DNA from: an uncultured Leifsonia sp.
Lineage (GTDB): Bacteria > Actinomycetota > Actinomycetes > Actinomycetales > Microbacteriaceae
NCBI RefSeq assembly: GCF_945957465.1
Contig: NZ_CAMFLC010000027.1
Span: 1 to 52,974 of the forward strand
DNA length: 52,974 nt
Direction: 5' to 3'
Part shown: in pieces, positions 35,985-46,108 of the stretch
Layout of the letters: the number at the start of each line of letters is the position of its first letter
Position numbering within the stretch: position 1 is the stretch's first letter
Notes under the pieces: model-generated
The model's database searches: none
What the model saw: the letters and a program-made list of their open reading frames with translations, nothing else
What the model was told of the DNA's origin: nothing
Made by a program: the position numbers and the translations under genes

Positions 35985-38574
35985 CGGGGCACGGCACGAG
36001 CAGCAGCAGCACCCACCACGGCAGCGGAGCCGTGCCGAAGACCGCCTGCAGCGGCGGGAGGTAGCACAGGGCCGCGGCGAACAGCAGCTCCGCGCCGATG
36101 GCGGCGAGCAGCGGACGGTTGCTGAACACTCCGAGCGCCCGCAACGACGCCCGCTCCGTTCGCGCCGCGAACGCCGTGCCGACCTGGCACGCCACGATCG
36201 CCGCGAACGTGGCGGTCGTCGCCTGCAGGTACACCTCGTGAAGGGGGTCGCCGGGGCCGACGGCCGCGCCCGGATGCCACCCGCCGCTCACGAGCACGGC
36301 GAAGAAGACCGCCAGTGCGAGCACCGCCGAGATGCTCCCCATCAGCGCCCAGGCGCGGAACAGCAGGTGGCGCGTGATGAGCTGCTCCGAACGCGGCCGC
36401 GGGCGGCGCGACATCAGATCGGGCTCCGCGCGCTCCCGGCCCAGAGCGAGAGCCGGGAGGATCTCGGTGCCGAGGTCGATCGCGAGGATCTGCAGCACGG
36501 TGAGCGGCAGGGGGATGGCGCCGCCGGACAGGGCGAACAGGGCGAACGGGACGACCTCCGGGACCGCGTGCACGAAGATGTAGAGCACGAACTTGCGCAG
36601 GTTGTCGTACGCGCGCCTGCCCTCGCGCACCGCGGTGACGATGGTCGCGAAGTCGTCGTCGGTGAGGATCATGGTGGCGGCCTCCCGCGCCACGTCCGTG
36701 CCCGAGCGTCCCATCGCGACGCCGATGTCGGCCCGGTGCAGGGCGGGCGCGTCGTTCACGCCGTCCCCGGTCATGGCCACGACGTGGCCCTCATGCTGGA
36801 GCGCCTCGGCGATCCGGAGCTTGCCCTCCGGCGTGCTCCGGGAGAACACGATCTCGCCGGGCCGCGCGAGGAGGTCGTCCAGCTCCGGCTCCGAGAGGGC
36901 GTCGGCTTCCGGGCCGGAGACCACCTGTGCGGCCTCGATCCCGACCTCCCGGGCGATCTCGCTCGCCGTCCGCCCGTTGTCGCCGGTGATGACGTGGATG
37001 GTGATCCCGGCGCTGTGGCACGCGGCCACCGCCTCCGCCACCTCGGGACGTGGGGGGTCGAGGAGGGCGACGAGTCCGAGCAGGCACAGCTCGGACTCCG
37101 CCGCCCCGGCGTCGGGCGGCACCTCGGTCACGCCCCGTGCCGCGAGAGCGAGCACCCGCAGTCCGCGCCGGGCGAAGTCGTCGACGGCGGCGAGCGCCGC
37201 CGCCCGCGTGGAGTCGGTCAAGGGCTCGGCCCCGCGTGCGCCGTTGATCGAGTCGCACAGCGGGATCACTCCCTCGGGCGCCCCCTTGACGCCGACGACC
37301 AGGCCGCCGGCACGACGGCTCACGACACTCATCCGCTTGCGCTCGGGGTCGAACGGGAACGTGGCGACGCGTGGTGCCGCGTCGATCCCCGCCTCCGACG
37401 CCGCGTCGCGGAGGGCGGACTCCATCGGGTCGGCGGCGCGTTCGAGCTGGTTGCAGTCCGCCATCACCTCGGCCAAAGGGGTGAGAGCCCCGCCGTGCTC
37501 GGACGGGTCGTGGTCGCCATCCGCCGTCCACAGCCGGTTCACCCGCATGGCGTTCTGCGTCAGAGTGCCGGTCTTGTCGGTGCAGATCACCGTCGTCGAC
37601 CCGAGCGTCTCGACCGCCGACAGCTGCTTGACCAGAGCGCCTCTGCGCGCCAGCACCCGCACGCCGACCGCGAGCGCCAAGGTGATCGTGGGGAGAAGCC
37701 CTTCCGGCACATTGGCGACCAGGAGCCCGATCGCGAACACGGCGGCCTCCGGCAGGCTCAGCCCGGCGACGAGCCCGAGCGGGAGGAACAGCGCACCGAC
37801 ACCGACCGCCACCGCCGCGATCAGCCACGTGGAGCGGCGCACCTGGCGCTCCAGCGGGCTCGCGACCGGCGCCCCGCGGCGCGAGAGCGCTGCGATCCTC
37901 CCGAGCTCGGTCGCCGAGCCGGTCGCGAAGACCACCGCCCGGCCGTCGCCCGACGTGCACCCGGCTCCGGAGAAGACGGCATCCGGTGCGTCGATGAGCC
38001 GGTCGGCCGTGTCGACGCCGCCCGCCGACCGCACGACCGGAACCGACTCGCCGGTCAGGGCCGACAGGTCGAGCTCGACGCTGCCGTCGATCAGGCGCGC
38101 GTCGGCGCAGACGCGGTCGCCCTCCGAGATCAACAGCACGTCGCCGGTCACCAGATCCGTCGCTGCGATCGTCGTGATCGCGCCGTCGCGCAGCACCCTG
38201 GCCTGCAACGGCAGGTACTGCGCCAGGGCCTCGACGGCCTTCTCGGCCTGACGCTCCTGGAGGAACGCGACGGCGGCGTTGATCGCGATGACGACCAGGA
38301 TCGCCCAGCTGAGCACGGGAGTCCCGCTGACGTACGCCAGCGCAGCGGCCACCCACAGCAGCAGGGCGAGCGGATGCGTGAACTGCCGCAGCAGCTGCTG
38401 CGGCCAGGCGGCGCGGCGAGCGCTCGGCAGCGCGTTCGGCCCCTGCACGGCCAGCCGGCGGGCCGCCTCCCTCGCGCCCAGACCCTCGGCGCTGGTACGC
38501 AGGTTCCGCAGCAGCAGCTCGACCGGTTCGCGCGTCGGCCTCTCCTCCTGCTGCACCGAGCCCGGCTCCTGCAC
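35890..38574 (-). CDS. P-type ATPase, Ca2+/SERCA-like (CtpF-like)
   Basis: 894 aa. N-terminal cation-ATPase domain, TGES, PEGL ([20 protein letters not shown]), phosphorylation motif [14 protein letters not shown] nucleotide site, hinge [12 protein letters not shown], and C-terminal helices with [10 protein letters not shown]. The PEGL/ANVPEG and NDAPAL pattern fits P2-type (Ca2+ or Na+/K+-like) pumps; mycobacterial CtpF (Rv1997) of the DosR regulon is of this type. GTG 38574 has GGGAGGAG 6 nt upstream. Box 16 lies 59 nt away. Confidence 0.9.
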   Translation of the reverse strand: MQEPGSVQQEERPTREPVELLLRNLRTSAEGLGAREAARRLAVQGPNALPSARRAAWPQQLLRQFTHPLALLLWVAAALAYVSGTPVLSWAILVVIAINAAVAFLQERQAEKAVEALAQYLPLQARVLRDGAITTIAATDLVTGDVLLISEGDRVCADARLIDGSVELDLSALTGESVPVVRSAGGVDTADRLIDAPDAVFSGAGCTSGDGRAVVFATGSATELGRIAALSRRGAPVASPLERQVRRSTWLIAAVAVGVGALFLPLGLVAGLSLPEAAVFAIGLLVANVPEGLLPTITLALAVGVRVLARRGALVKQLSAVETLGSTTVICTDKTGTLTQNAMRVNRLWTADGDHDPSEHGGALTPLAEVMADCNQLERAADPMESALRDAASEAGIDAAPRVATFPFDPERKRMSVVSRRAGGLVVGVKGAPEGVIPLCDSINGARGAEPLTDSTRAAALAAVDDFARRGLRVLALAARGVTEVPPDAGAAESELCLLGLVALLDPPRPEVAEAVAACHSAGITIHVITGDNGRTASEIAREVGIEAAQVVSGPEADALSEPELDDLLARPGEIVFSRSTPEGKLRIAEALQHEGHVVAMTGDGVNDAPALHRADIGVAMGRSGTDVAREAATMILTDDDFATIVTAVREGRRAYDNLRKFVLYIFVHAVPEVVPFALFALSGGAIPLPLTVLQILAIDLGTEILPALALGRERAEPDLMSRRPRPRSEQLITRHLLFRAWALMGSISAVLALAVFFAVLVSGGWHPGAAVGPGDPLHEVYLQATTATFAAIVACQVGTAFAARTERASLRALGVFSNRPLLAAIGAELLFAAALCYLPPLQAVFGTAPLPWWVLLLLVPCPVIVWGADELARWVARRRRHRGRRARARTRAE

Positions 38575-38633
38575 AGAACGCTCCTCCCGCCGCCGCTTCG
38601 GACCATCCAGCCAGGCGGTCGCGTGCGGGCACA

Positions 38634-38647
38634 GGGGCTTAAGGCCT
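38634..38647 (-). promoter_or_regulatory. DevR-type box 16
   Basis: GGGGCTTAAGGCCT, 59 nt before the Ca-type ATPase start. Minus-strand -10-like CTGGAT at 38605-38610 (weakest -10 match). Confidence 0.58.
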
Positions 38648-38659
38648 CCCCGGACGCGG

Positions 38660-38673
38660 GGGACCTTCGACTC
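38660..38673 (+). promoter_or_regulatory. DevR-type box 17
   Basis: GGGACCTTCGACTC, 50 nt before the HAD-GH65 gene. -10 TATCGT at 38697-38702 (full TANNNT). Centre 26 bp from box 16. Confidence 0.63.
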
Positions 38674-38723
38674 CCCCGCCGGATCGGGGCCCGGGTTATC
38701 GTGCCCGGGTCGAAGGAGGCTGA

Positions 38724-41700
38724 ATGGAACCGATGCTCCAGCAGCCCGTCTCGGCGGCCGTCCTCGACATGGACGGCGTGCTCACCGACACCCGCGACCT
38801 GCACCAGCGGGCCTGGACCCTGCTGTTCGATGCAGAACTCGGCCGGATCGCGCCGGACCCTGCGCCGTTCACTCCGGCCGACTACGAGCGGTTCGTCGAC
38901 GGCCGGAGCCGCCAGGAGGGCATCCGCACCCTGCTCGCGGCTCGCGGGGTGGCGGCCGGAGCGATCACGCCCGCTCTCGTGGCACGTCTCGCCGAGCGCA
39001 AGCAGCGGCTGTTCGAGGAACAGCTGCGCACGCACGGCGTCACCCTCCTGCCGGGCGCGCTCGAATTCATCGCGGCTCTTCGAACAGCGGGGGTGGGCAC
39101 GGCCATCGCGACGGCGAGCAAGAACGCGCGGGCGCTGCTGGCGGGCACCGGTGCCGCGCCGCTGCTCGACGCGACGGTCGACGGTGTGGACGCGGAGGAG
39201 CTCGAGCTGCCCTCCAAGCCGCATCCCGCCCTGTTCCGGGAGGCGTGCCGGCGACTGGACCGCACTCCCGCCCGGGCGCTCCTCGTCGAAGACTCCGAGG
39301 CGGGCGTGGAGGCGGCATCGGCCGGCGGATTCGCCCTCGTCGTCGGCATCGCCGGCGATCCGGTCAGAGCGGCCGCGCTGCGGCGGGCGGGCGCCGACGC
39401 GGTCGTGGCCGGCCTCGACGAGCTCGGGGTGACGCAGGCAGGCGTGATCGTCCGCGCCGGCGCGCCGGACGAGTGGGTCCTCGGGTTCGACGGGTACGAC
39501 CCTGCGGCCGAGACCACACGCGAGACGCTCTGCACCGTCGCCAACGGATACTGGGGCACCCGCGGGTCGGCCGAGGAGGCCACGACCGGCGCGCACCATC
39601 GTCCGGGCACCTACCTGGCGACCGTGTTCGACGCCGTCGACGACGGCGCGGCTCCCGCGGAGGAGATCGTCGATGCGCCCGACTGGCTGCCGTTGCTGCT
39701 GCGCCCCGAAGCGGGCGACTGGTTCCACGCGGATCGTGCCGAGCTCCTCGACTTCCACCAGGAGATCGACCTGCGCCAGGGCGTCATGCGCCGCACGCTC
39801 ACCTACCGGGATGCGAGCGGCCGCGAGACCGCGATCCGCTACCGCCGGTTCCTCTCGCATGCCGACCCTCGGCTCGGGGCGGTGCAGGCCACGATCGTCG
39901 CGCGCAACTGGTCCGGCTCACTGACGATCCGCAGCGGCATCGACACGGCGGTCCGCAACATCTCCCGCGACACGCCCTCCGTCGGGTCCGGTCGCGGGAG
40001 GAGGCACCTCGTCGTCCGGCCCGCCCGCCCGCTGACGGCCGACAGCCTCCTCGTGGAGGCGGCGACCCGCGCATCGGGAGTCCGGATCGCGCTGGCGCAG
40101 CGCACGCGCGTCTACCGCGGCGACGAACCGGTGGCCGCCCGTCCCGCGTTCGCGGTCCAGCGCGGCTTCGCCTTCCACGAGTCGACGGTCGAGGTCGGCG
40201 AGGGCGAGCCCATCGTGGTCGAGAAGGTGATCGGGGTCAGCACCTCGCGCGACCGCGCCACGGCCTCGCCCGCGTCCGCCGCCGCGGCGACCGCCGCGCG
40301 GTCTCCGCGCTTCGCGGACCTGCTATCCGACCACGCCCGGGAGTGGGAGCGTCTCTGGTCGGCGTTCGCCGTCCAGGTCGTCCCCGCCGGCGACCACAGC
40401 CGGGCGGTGAACGTCAACGCGTTCCACGTACTCCAGACGCTCACCCGCGCGGACCAGGACCTCGACGCGGGGGTGCCCGCGCGCGGACTCCACGGCGAGG
40501 CCTACGGCGGCCACGTCTTCTGGGACGAGCTCTTCGTGTACCCTCTGCTGACCCTGCGCAGCCCGGCGCTCAGCCGTTCGCTGCTCGGCTACCGGCATCG
40601 CCGCCTCGGGCAGGCCTTCCGCGCAGCGGCCGACGCGGGCCACCAGGGCGCGATGTTCCCCTGGCAGAGCGGCACCACCGGGGAGGACGTCACGCCCGGG
40701 CGCCTGTTCAACCCGATCACCGGTCTCTGGATGCCGGACAACTCGCACCTGCAGAGACACGTCGGCCTGGCCATCGCCTACAGCGCGTGGCAGTTCTATC
40801 AGACCACCGGCGACATCGACTACCTGGCCGACGAGGGCGCCGACCTCATCGTGGGCGTCGCCCGGTTCTTCGCCTCGCTCGCCGTGTGGGACGCGGACCT
40901 CGGCCGGTATTCGATCCGCGGCGTGATGGGACCGGACGAGTTCCACGACGGACCGCCGGACGAGCCCGGCGCCGGGCTGACCGACAACGTGTACACGAAC
41001 GTGATGACGGCCTGGACGCTCCTGCGCGCCGCCGACACGGTTCGGCTGCTGACGGCGCGCCCGGATCCAGCCGCCGCCGAGGCACTCGGCGTCACGCCCG
41101 AGGAGCTGGGCCGCTGGGCGCACATCGCGTCGCGCCTGCGGATCGTCTTCAACGCCGACGGAACCCTGTCGCAGTTCGACGGGTACGACGACCTCGCGCC
41201 CATCGACCTCGAGCACTACCGCGGCCGCTACCCGACCTCCGGCCGGCTCGACCTCGTGCTGGCCGCCGAAGGCGACTCCACGAACCGCTACCAGGTGTCG
41301 AAACAGCCCGATTGCCTGATGCTGCTCTACCTGCTCTCGGCGGAGGAGCTGCGCGACCTGCTGGAACGGCTGGGCTACACCCTCGACGCCGCTACCATCG
41401 TGCGAACCGTCGAGCGCTACTCCCGGTCGTCGACCTACGGATCGACGCTCTCGAACGTGGTGCACTCCTGGCTGGAGGCCCGCCGCGACCGCAGCCGCTC
41501 CTGGCAGTTCCTGGAACGCGCCCTGCAGAGCGACCTCGCCGACATCCAGGGCGGCACGACGAGGAACGGCATCCACCTGGCGGCGATGGCCGGCTCGGTC
41601 GACCTGCTCGTGCGGTGCTACACCGGCCTGGAGACGCGCGCGGACGCGCTGTGGTTACACCCGCTGCTGCCCGCGGAGCTCGACTCGCTGCGGTTCATCA

Positions 41701-41852
41701 TCGTCTACCGCTCGCACCGGCTGACGGTGTCGATCACCCGGCGCTCCCTCCATCTCGACTCCGCGGCCGGCGAAGCGAGCCCGGTTCGCGTGATGGTCGA
41801 AGGGCAGCCGGTGCTGCTGCACACGGGCGAGTCACGGACCTTCGCGCTGTGA
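38724..41852 (+). CDS. Bifunctional beta-phosphoglucomutase (HAD) - GH65 disaccharide phosphorylase
   Basis: 1042 aa. HAD domain 1 to about 240: nucleophile [12 protein letters not shown] (Asp15/Asp17), late acidic [13 protein letters not shown]65 part about 245-1042: [11 protein letters not shown] and catalytic acid region [11 protein letters not shown], phosphate-site-type sequence [17 protein letters not shown]65 enzymes split trehalose, maltose, kojibiose or nigerose with phosphate to beta-glucose-1-phosphate, which the HAD half would convert to glucose-6-phosphate, saving ATP. The exact disaccharide is not readable. Resembles the HAD and GH65 parts of M. tuberculosis Rv2006 (a DosR target) without the trehalose-phosphatase domain. 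GAAGGAGG precedes the ATG. Confidence 0.9.
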   Translation: MEPMLQQPVSAAVLDMDGVLTDTRDLHQRAWTLLFDAELGRIAPDPAPFTPADYERFVDGRSRQEGIRTLLAARGVAAGAITPALVARLAERKQRLFEEQLRTHGVTLLPGALEFIAALRTAGVGTAIATASKNARALLAGTGAAPLLDATVDGVDAEELELPSKPHPALFREACRRLDRTPARALLVEDSEAGVEAASAGGFALVVGIAGDPVRAAALRRAGADAVVAGLDELGVTQAGVIVRAGAPDEWVLGFDGYDPAAETTRETLCTVANGYWGTRGSAEEATTGAHHRPGTYLATVFDAVDDGAAPAEEIVDAPDWLPLLLRPEAGDWFHADRAELLDFHQEIDLRQGVMRRTLTYRDASGRETAIRYRRFLSHADPRLGAVQATIVARNWSGSLTIRSGIDTAVRNISRDTPSVGSGRGRRHLVVRPARPLTADSLLVEAATRASGVRIALAQRTRVYRGDEPVAARPAFAVQRGFAFHESTVEVGEGEPIVVEKVIGVSTSRDRATASPASAAAATAARSPRFADLLSDHAREWERLWSAFAVQVVPAGDHSRAVNVNAFHVLQTLTRADQDLDAGVPARGLHGEAYGGHVFWDELFVYPLLTLRSPALSRSLLGYRHRRLGQAFRAAADAGHQGAMFPWQSGTTGEDVTPGRLFNPITGLWMPDNSHLQRHVGLAIAYSAWQFYQTTGDIDYLADEGADLIVGVARFFASLAVWDADLGRYSIRGVMGPDEFHDGPPDEPGAGLTDNVYTNVMTAWTLLRAADTVRLLTARPDPAAAEALGVTPEELGRWAHIASRLRIVFNADGTLSQFDGYDDLAPIDLEHYRGRYPTSGRLDLVLAAEGDSTNRYQVSKQPDCLMLLYLLSAEELRDLLERLGYTLDAATIVRTVERYSRSSTYGSTLSNVVHSWLEARRDRSRSWQFLERALQSDLADIQGGTTRNGIHLAAMAGSVDLLVRCYTGLETRADALWLHPLLPAELDSLRFIIVYRSHRLTVSITRRSLHLDSAAGEASPVRVMVEGQPVLLHTGESRTFAL

Positions 41853-41871
41853 TCGGGCGATTCCTGCGGTG

Positions 41872-42186
41872 TCACGCGTCGAGGGAGGTGAGCCACCAGC
41901 GGCCGCCGTCGCCGTTGAGGACCTCGAAGACATGCCGCTCTCCGGCGACGGAACTGGCGTCGATCCGCCAGCCGGTGACGAGTGCCGGGAACGGCGTCTC
42001 GTCGGGCGTGAACACCACCCTGCCGCGGGGAACGGGTGGCGAGTCGGGGTAGTATCGCACTCCGCTCCAGTCCAGACGCACCGGCACGCCCTCTTCGAGC
42101 ACGAGGGTCACCGGGTCGCGGCGCTCCGTGTCCGTGTCGACGGCCGTGGACCCTCCGCCGTCGCCCGGTCGGTTCCGGGCCCTCAT
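41872..42186 (-). CDS. Hypothetical protein (DUF6504-like?)
   Basis: 104 aa, soluble. Central VRLDWSGVRYYPDSPPVP and a C-terminal HVFEVLNGDGGRWWLTSL end weakly suggest the DUF6504-type fold; not certain. Translationally coupled to the preceding gene (ATGA overlap at 42183-42186) and therefore under DevR box 18. Ends 20 nt from the convergent GH65 gene. Confidence 0.65.
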   Translation of the reverse strand: MRARNRPGDGGGSTAVDTDTERRDPVTLVLEEGVPVRLDWSGVRYYPDSPPVPRGRVVFTPDETPFPALVTGWRIDASSVAGERHVFEVLNGDGGRWWLTSLDA

Positions 42187-42626
42187 CGGCGTACCTCCGC
42201 TGCGGAACGGTCGGCGGGTTCGGTGTAGAGGCGTTCGATCATCGCTCGGGACAGCGAACCGAGCCGTGCCGGGCCGGCGATCCGTTCGTCGTCTCGCCAG
42301 ATCCCCCGGTCGGAGAGGACGACGACCGTCGCCTCGTGCGACACCGCCGCCCAGTCGGAATGCGACTCGACGAGCCGGACGCTGTGCTCGCCGTACCAGC
42401 GGGCGAGCGCCCTGAGGAGATAGCGCTCCGATGCCGACACCGGATGGAGCTGCACGAGCGCGACCGGTCGTCCGGCCGAGAGCGCGCCGACACAGAACCG
42501 GCGCAGCTCGCCGTTCGACACGTGCGGCCCGGCGACGAGCAGGACCGTCCGCGATCCGTGCCGGCCCTCGCCGGCGTGCTCGGTGTCCGGCGCCTTCTGC
42601 TGCCGCGGTTCGTTCCACCTGGTCAT
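42183..42626 (-). CDS. Hypothetical protein, DevR-type promoter
   Basis: 147 aa. Alternating hydrophobic strands (SRTVLLVAGPHVS, RPVALVQLHPVSA, ATVVVLSDRGIW) suggest a Rossmann-like alpha/beta fold; not recognised. No Shine-Dalgarno before ATG 42626; the box lies 35 nt upstream and GATCCT occupies -12 to -7, so a leaderless transcript is predicted. First of two coupled genes. Confidence 0.7.
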   Translation of the reverse strand: MTRWNEPRQQKAPDTEHAGEGRHGSRTVLLVAGPHVSNGELRRFCVGALSAGRPVALVQLHPVSASERYLLRALARWYGEHSVRLVESHSDWAAVSHEATVVVLSDRGIWRDDERIAGPARLGSLSRAMIERLYTEPADRSAAEVRR

Positions 42627-42661
42627 GACCCCAGGATCGGGCGGACGACCACGACGTTCGA

Positions 42662-42675
42662 GAGTCCAAAGTCCC
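42662..42675 (-). promoter_or_regulatory. DevR-type box 18
   Basis: GAGTCCAAAGTCCC, 35 nt before ATG 42626. Minus-strand -10-like GATCCT at 42633-42638. Confidence 0.62.
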
Positions 42676-42858
42676 GTCGGCGACGCCCGCCGCCTTCGAA
42701 AGCGTGCAGGTAGACCGCCGGGGGGTACCCAACGGGCCAGCGCGGTTCTACCCTGGGTGCAACTCGATCGCCGCGCGCTCCGGCAGGCGAGTCCCCTGAC
42801 GTGACCCCTGACGTGACCCCTCTCCCGCGCGACGGCGAGAACCGGGGAAGAAGATCAC

Positions 42859-43086
42859 ATGTTCGAAAGGGTCAGGGAGTTCGAGCGGGGCGGCGCGAGA
42901 TACACGCTCTACCGCGGTGGTTCGTTCACGCTCTTCCGCGAGGAGGACGACGGCGCGACGGGAATCGGCACCATCGACCAGGCCGGCGACGCGTTCGCGG
43001 TCTCGTGCTGGTGGCACCCCGAGGTGAAGCCCGTCGTCGCCTCGCTGGAAGAGGCCCTGGACGTGCTGTTGGAACGGAGCGGTTAG
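42859..43086 (+). CDS. Small hypothetical protein
   Basis: 75 aa, charged, cytoplasmic (FERVREFERGGARYTLYRGG start, CWWHPEVKP near the centre). Not recognised. A GGGGAAGAAG stretch precedes the ATG. No DevR-type box points at it; box 18 faces away 183 nt upstream. Confidence 0.6.
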   Translation: MFERVREFERGGARYTLYRGGSFTLFREEDDGATGIGTIDQAGDAFAVSCWWHPEVKPVVASLEEALDVLLERSG

Positions 43087-43140
43087 CTGCGGATCTCGCT
43101 GCCGGCGTGCCAGGCACCCCGCGCCCCGTCCCCCGAGCAG

Positions 43141-43154
43141 GGGACCAAGGACCC
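43141..43154 (+). promoter_or_regulatory. DevR-type box 19
   Basis: GGGACCAAGGACCC, 90 nt before ATG 43245. -10-like CATGTT at 43179-43184. Confidence 0.62.
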
Positions 43155-43200
43155 TATCGCCGCTGCGGCCGGCCGACCCATGTTGATCGTGTATTTCAGC

Positions 43201-43226
43201 ACGGCCGGCCGCGACCGGCCGGCCGT
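43201..43226 (+). promoter_or_regulatory. Hairpin in the 5' leader of the bactofilin-like gene
   Basis: Perfect 10-bp stem ACGGCCGGCC (43201-43210) / GGCCGGCCGT (43217-43226) with a 6-nt loop, between the predicted transcription start and the ATG at 43245. Could stabilise or regulate the leader. Confidence 0.45.
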
Positions 43227-43244
43227 AGATCAGGGGGTTCCGCC

Positions 43245-44384
43245 ATGAACATTCGCTCGCGTGCTTTCCGGGCCGCTGCCGCGCTGGCCGTGGCCGGGTT
43301 CCTCGGCCTTGCTCTGGGAGGCGCTGCCGCCTCCCCGCCCGGCCAGACGTCGAGCGGAGGCGGCCCGCACTTCTACAGCGGTGTCGCCGTCGACATCACG
43401 GACACGGTCGACGGGGACGTCTACGCCGCAGGGCAGACCGTCACGATCAGCGGCGATGTCACCGGCGACGTGATCGCCGCCGCGCAGACGATCTCCATCA
43501 GCGGCCGTGTCGACGGGAACGTCCGTCTGGCCGCCCAGGACGTCAGCATCACCGGCGACGTCGCACGCAGCGGCACGATCTTCGCCTCGAACCTCGTCGT
43601 CGCCGGTCAGGCATCGGTGGGCAACGACATCGTCGCCGCGGGGAGCACCATCTCCGTCGCCGGGTCCGTCGGCCGGGACCTGGTGGTCAGTGCGGCCGAC
43701 CTCAGCATCGACGGGACGGTCGGCGGCGACGTGACCTACTCCAGCAGCAACACCGCGCACATCGCCGACGGCGCTGTCGCGGGCACGGTCCAGCACATCC
43801 AACCGCAGCAGGAACAGTCGCCCCGGGTGGAGATCTCGCCCTGGGCCGCCGTCCTGGGCTGGTTCCTCGGCGTTCTCTATGCGCTTGTCGCCCTGAGCCT
43901 CCTCACCGTCGCCGCCGGACTGCTCGTGCCGCGCACGCTGAACCGCATCACCGACCGTCTGCTGCCGTCACCGTGGCGCGCGCTGCTGGTCGGGTTCCTC
44001 GCGGCCATCGTCGTACCGATCGGGTTGCTGATCCTCCTCGTGACGATCGTCGGAGCGCCCCTCGCGCTCGCCGGGCTGCTGATCTTCACGGTCCTGACGC
44101 TCGCGACGTTCCTGGTCGGCGCGCACTACCTCGGACGGGTTATCATCCGAGGCTCCATCCACCCGGTGCTGCAGTCGTTCGTCGGCGGGCTGATCCTGAT
44201 CGTGGCGCTCCAGATCCCGCTGCTCAACATTCTGGTGTGGCTTGCGATGGTGTTCTTCGGTCTCGGGGCGGAGCTGCTCGAGATCCACCGGCAGAGCCCC
44301 TGGAGCACGAAGCCCCGCGCCGAGGCGGTCGCACCCGCACCCGAGGCCCAGCCCGCGGTGGCCGCACCACCGCAGCAGTCCTGA
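43245..44384 (+). CDS. Exported bactofilin-like polymer protein with membrane anchor
   Basis: 379 aa. N-terminal signal/anchor (residues 8-30), then a repetitive beta-helix of about 150 residues built from units such as VDGDVYAAGQTVTISGDVTG and SVGRDLVVSAADLSIDG. Then a Gln-rich linker and a C-terminal membrane domain with about four helices. The beta-helix repeats resemble bactofilin/polymer-forming cytoskeletal families, here probably outside the membrane (inference). Ala/Pro-rich tail. Preceded by box 19 and the leader hairpin; Shine-Dalgarno is weak (GGGGG). Confidence 0.8.
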   Translation: MNIRSRAFRAAAALAVAGFLGLALGGAAASPPGQTSSGGGPHFYSGVAVDITDTVDGDVYAAGQTVTISGDVTGDVIAAAQTISISGRVDGNVRLAAQDVSITGDVARSGTIFASNLVVAGQASVGNDIVAAGSTISVAGSVGRDLVVSAADLSIDGTVGGDVTYSSSNTAHIADGAVAGTVQHIQPQQEQSPRVEISPWAAVLGWFLGVLYALVALSLLTVAAGLLVPRTLNRITDRLLPSPWRALLVGFLAAIVVPIGLLILLVTIVGAPLALAGLLIFTVLTLATFLVGAHYLGRVIIRGSIHPVLQSFVGGLILIVALQIPLLNILVWLAMVFFGLGAELLEIHRQSPWSTKPRAEAVAPAPEAQPAVAAPPQQS

Positions 44385-44400
44385 GAGAAGAGGCGCCGGA

Positions 44401-44589
44401 ATGTTCATTCTCACGGTCGCCATGGTGGTCATCACCACGTCCGTCGCGATCGCGATCGTCATCCTCGGGCTGCGATCGCCGAAGCTGAGCTCGTACGAGT
44501 CGCCGCCCCGGGATGGCGTCGCGGCCCGCGTCGCCGTGCCCGCCGCCCCCGACCGGGGCGAGCAGGCGGCTGGCGATCAGCCCGTGTGA
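44401..44589 (+). CDS. Small single-helix membrane protein
   Basis: 62 aa: hydrophobic helix at residues 2-24 and a polar tail rich in Ser, Pro and Arg. Begins 16 nt after the bactofilin-like gene with GAGG upstream, so probably co-expressed. Not recognised. Confidence 0.6.
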   Translation: MFILTVAMVVITTSVAIAIVILGLRSPKLSSYESPPRDGVAARVAVPAAPDRGEQAAGDQPV

Positions 44590-44608
44590 CGCGACGCGCC
44601 GAAAGGGC

Positions 44609-45508
44609 TCACCAGTCGCCGTCATCCGGTGCGTTCGGCACGACGAAGGCGTACTCCTTCGGTGTGACCAGCACCGGGCAGGGCAGGTTCAGCAGCACAT
44701 CGTGGCTGACCGAGCCGAGCAGCGAGGCCATGAAGCGGCCCCTGCCACGTGTCCCCACCACGATGGCCACCGCGCCGGTGCCGTGCTCCACGAGCGCCGC
44801 CGCGGGGTTGAGCCGCACGACGACCGGCACGATGGGAGCCGTCCTCGCGATCGGGATGTCCGCTATCGCCTCGGGGATGACCGCCTGCTCGCGCTCCAGG
44901 AAGGCCGGATCGGCGTTCTCGCCCGAGTCCAGCGCCCGCTGCAGCGCCTCCGGCACGTCCCACGCGTGCACGGCCTCGACCTGCGCTCCCCGCCAGCTCG
45001 CCTCGGTCACCGCCAGCGCCAGCGCGGACCGCGCGAAGCCGGAACGGTCCACGCCGACGACGACGACGTTGCGTTCGGGCGGCGGAGAATCCGGGATCAC
45101 GGCCACCGTGCACTCGGACTTCGCTGCGAGCTTCAACGGGAGGGTTCCGATCCTCGTGCCCGGTCGATCGGGGCGCTTGTCGGTGCCCACCACGAGCAGT
45201 GCCGCAGTACCGGATTCCCGCAGCAGCGCGCCGGCGGGCGGGCCGTCGACCCAGCGGGACTCCACCACGACATCCGGCGCCATCGCGCGCACGTGCCCGG
45301 CCGCCTGACGCAGCTCCACTTCGACGGTGGTCTCGAGGTCGAACCGGGGGCCGAACACGGCGCCGCCCAGACGGGTGTCGATCGCGTGGACGATCTCCAG
45401 GGTGCCGCCGCGTTCCGCGACCCGTGCGGTCGCCCAGTCCAGTGCCCGCCACGCGGACGGCGAGCCGTCGAAACCCACCACCGTTCGCCCGTCGGTCACG
45501 ACGTTCAC
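44609..45508 (-). CDS. Tandem universal stress protein
   Basis: 299 aa, two Usp domains; the second has a canonical nucleotide loop (GTRGRGRFMASLLGSVSH), the first is degenerate (GTDKRPDRPGTRIGTL). GTG 45508 overlaps the upstream stop (GTGA), giving a coupled split-barrel/USP pair; GTG 45499 is an alternative. Driven by the leftward promoter of box 20. Confidence 0.88.
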   Translation of the reverse strand: MNVVTDGRTVVGFDGSPSAWRALDWATARVAERGGTLEIVHAIDTRLGGAVFGPRFDLETTVEVELRQAAGHVRAMAPDVVVESRWVDGPPAGALLRESGTAALLVVGTDKRPDRPGTRIGTLPLKLAAKSECTVAVIPDSPPPERNVVVVGVDRSGFARSALALAVTEASWRGAQVEAVHAWDVPEALQRALDSGENADPAFLEREQAVIPEAIADIPIARTAPIVPVVVRLNPAAALVEHGTGAVAIVVGTRGRGRFMASLLGSVSHDVLLNLPCPVLVTPKEYAFVVPNAPDDGDW

Positions 45509-45996
45509 CACTCCCCCTCTGCGCGCCCGGTCAGGGTGTGCAGGTCCACCCGGAAGACGACGGCTGCCGTCGACGGCCGGCCGAGCGTCGCCTGCGCCTC
45601 GGGGAGGCGAGGGATGTCGAGGGTCCGCATCATGCCCAGCTCGGCGCCCTGGTGGGCGTCGGCGTTCGTGGGGACGAGGGGCCGGAAACGGTCGACCAGG
45701 AGCTCCATCGCCCGCTGCGCGTCCGCTCCGACGAGCTGCTCGAAGTGCCCCCACGCGATCACGCTCCGCCACCGGTCGATGTGGTCGAGTTCGTCCACCT
45801 CGAAGCACACCTCGGAGTGCGACCGCAGCGCCTGCACCTTGCGGCCCTGGGCGCTGTGGCAGTACACGGCGCCGTCGCGGTAGGCGTACGAGATCGGCAC
45901 CACATAGGGCCGGTCCTCGTCGATCAATCCCAGACGGCCGACCAGTGCGGTCGTCAGAAGGTCGTCGATCTCGTCGCGGTTCATCTCGGTGGGCAT
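45505..45996 (-). CDS. Pyridoxamine 5'-phosphate oxidase-like FMN-binding protein
   Basis: 163 aa split-barrel protein (GRLGLIDEDRPYVVPISYAY, WRSVIAWGHFEQL). Likely flavin or related cofactor binding. ATG 45996 has GGGAGGAG 7 nt upstream. Coupled to a USP gene, as is the other split-barrel gene at 12232-12651, although the gene order is reversed. Confidence 0.85.
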   Translation of the reverse strand: MPTEMNRDEIDDLLTTALVGRLGLIDEDRPYVVPISYAYRDGAVYCHSAQGRKVQALRSHSEVCFEVDELDHIDRWRSVIAWGHFEQLVGADAQRAMELLVDRFRPLVPTNADAHQGAELGMMRTLDIPRLPEAQATLGRPSTAAVVFRVDLHTLTGRAEGEW

Positions 45997-46058
45997 GCGG
46001 GGCTCCTCCCGGTCGTCGGCTCGCCTCCGAGCCTGCCGCTCCCCCGGAGACGCCGGTA

Positions 46059-46072
46059 AGGACTTTCGACCC
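46059..46072. promoter_or_regulatory. DevR-type box 20, shared by divergent genes
   Basis: AGGACTTTCGACCC. Leftward: 62 nt to ATG 45996, -10-like CAGGCT at 46030-46035. Rightward: 36 nt to ATG 46109, -10-like TCGAAT at 46097-46102. Confidence 0.65.
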
Positions 46073-46108
46073 TTGCCGAACGCGGGGCGCCGGCGGTCGA
46101 ATGGGCGC

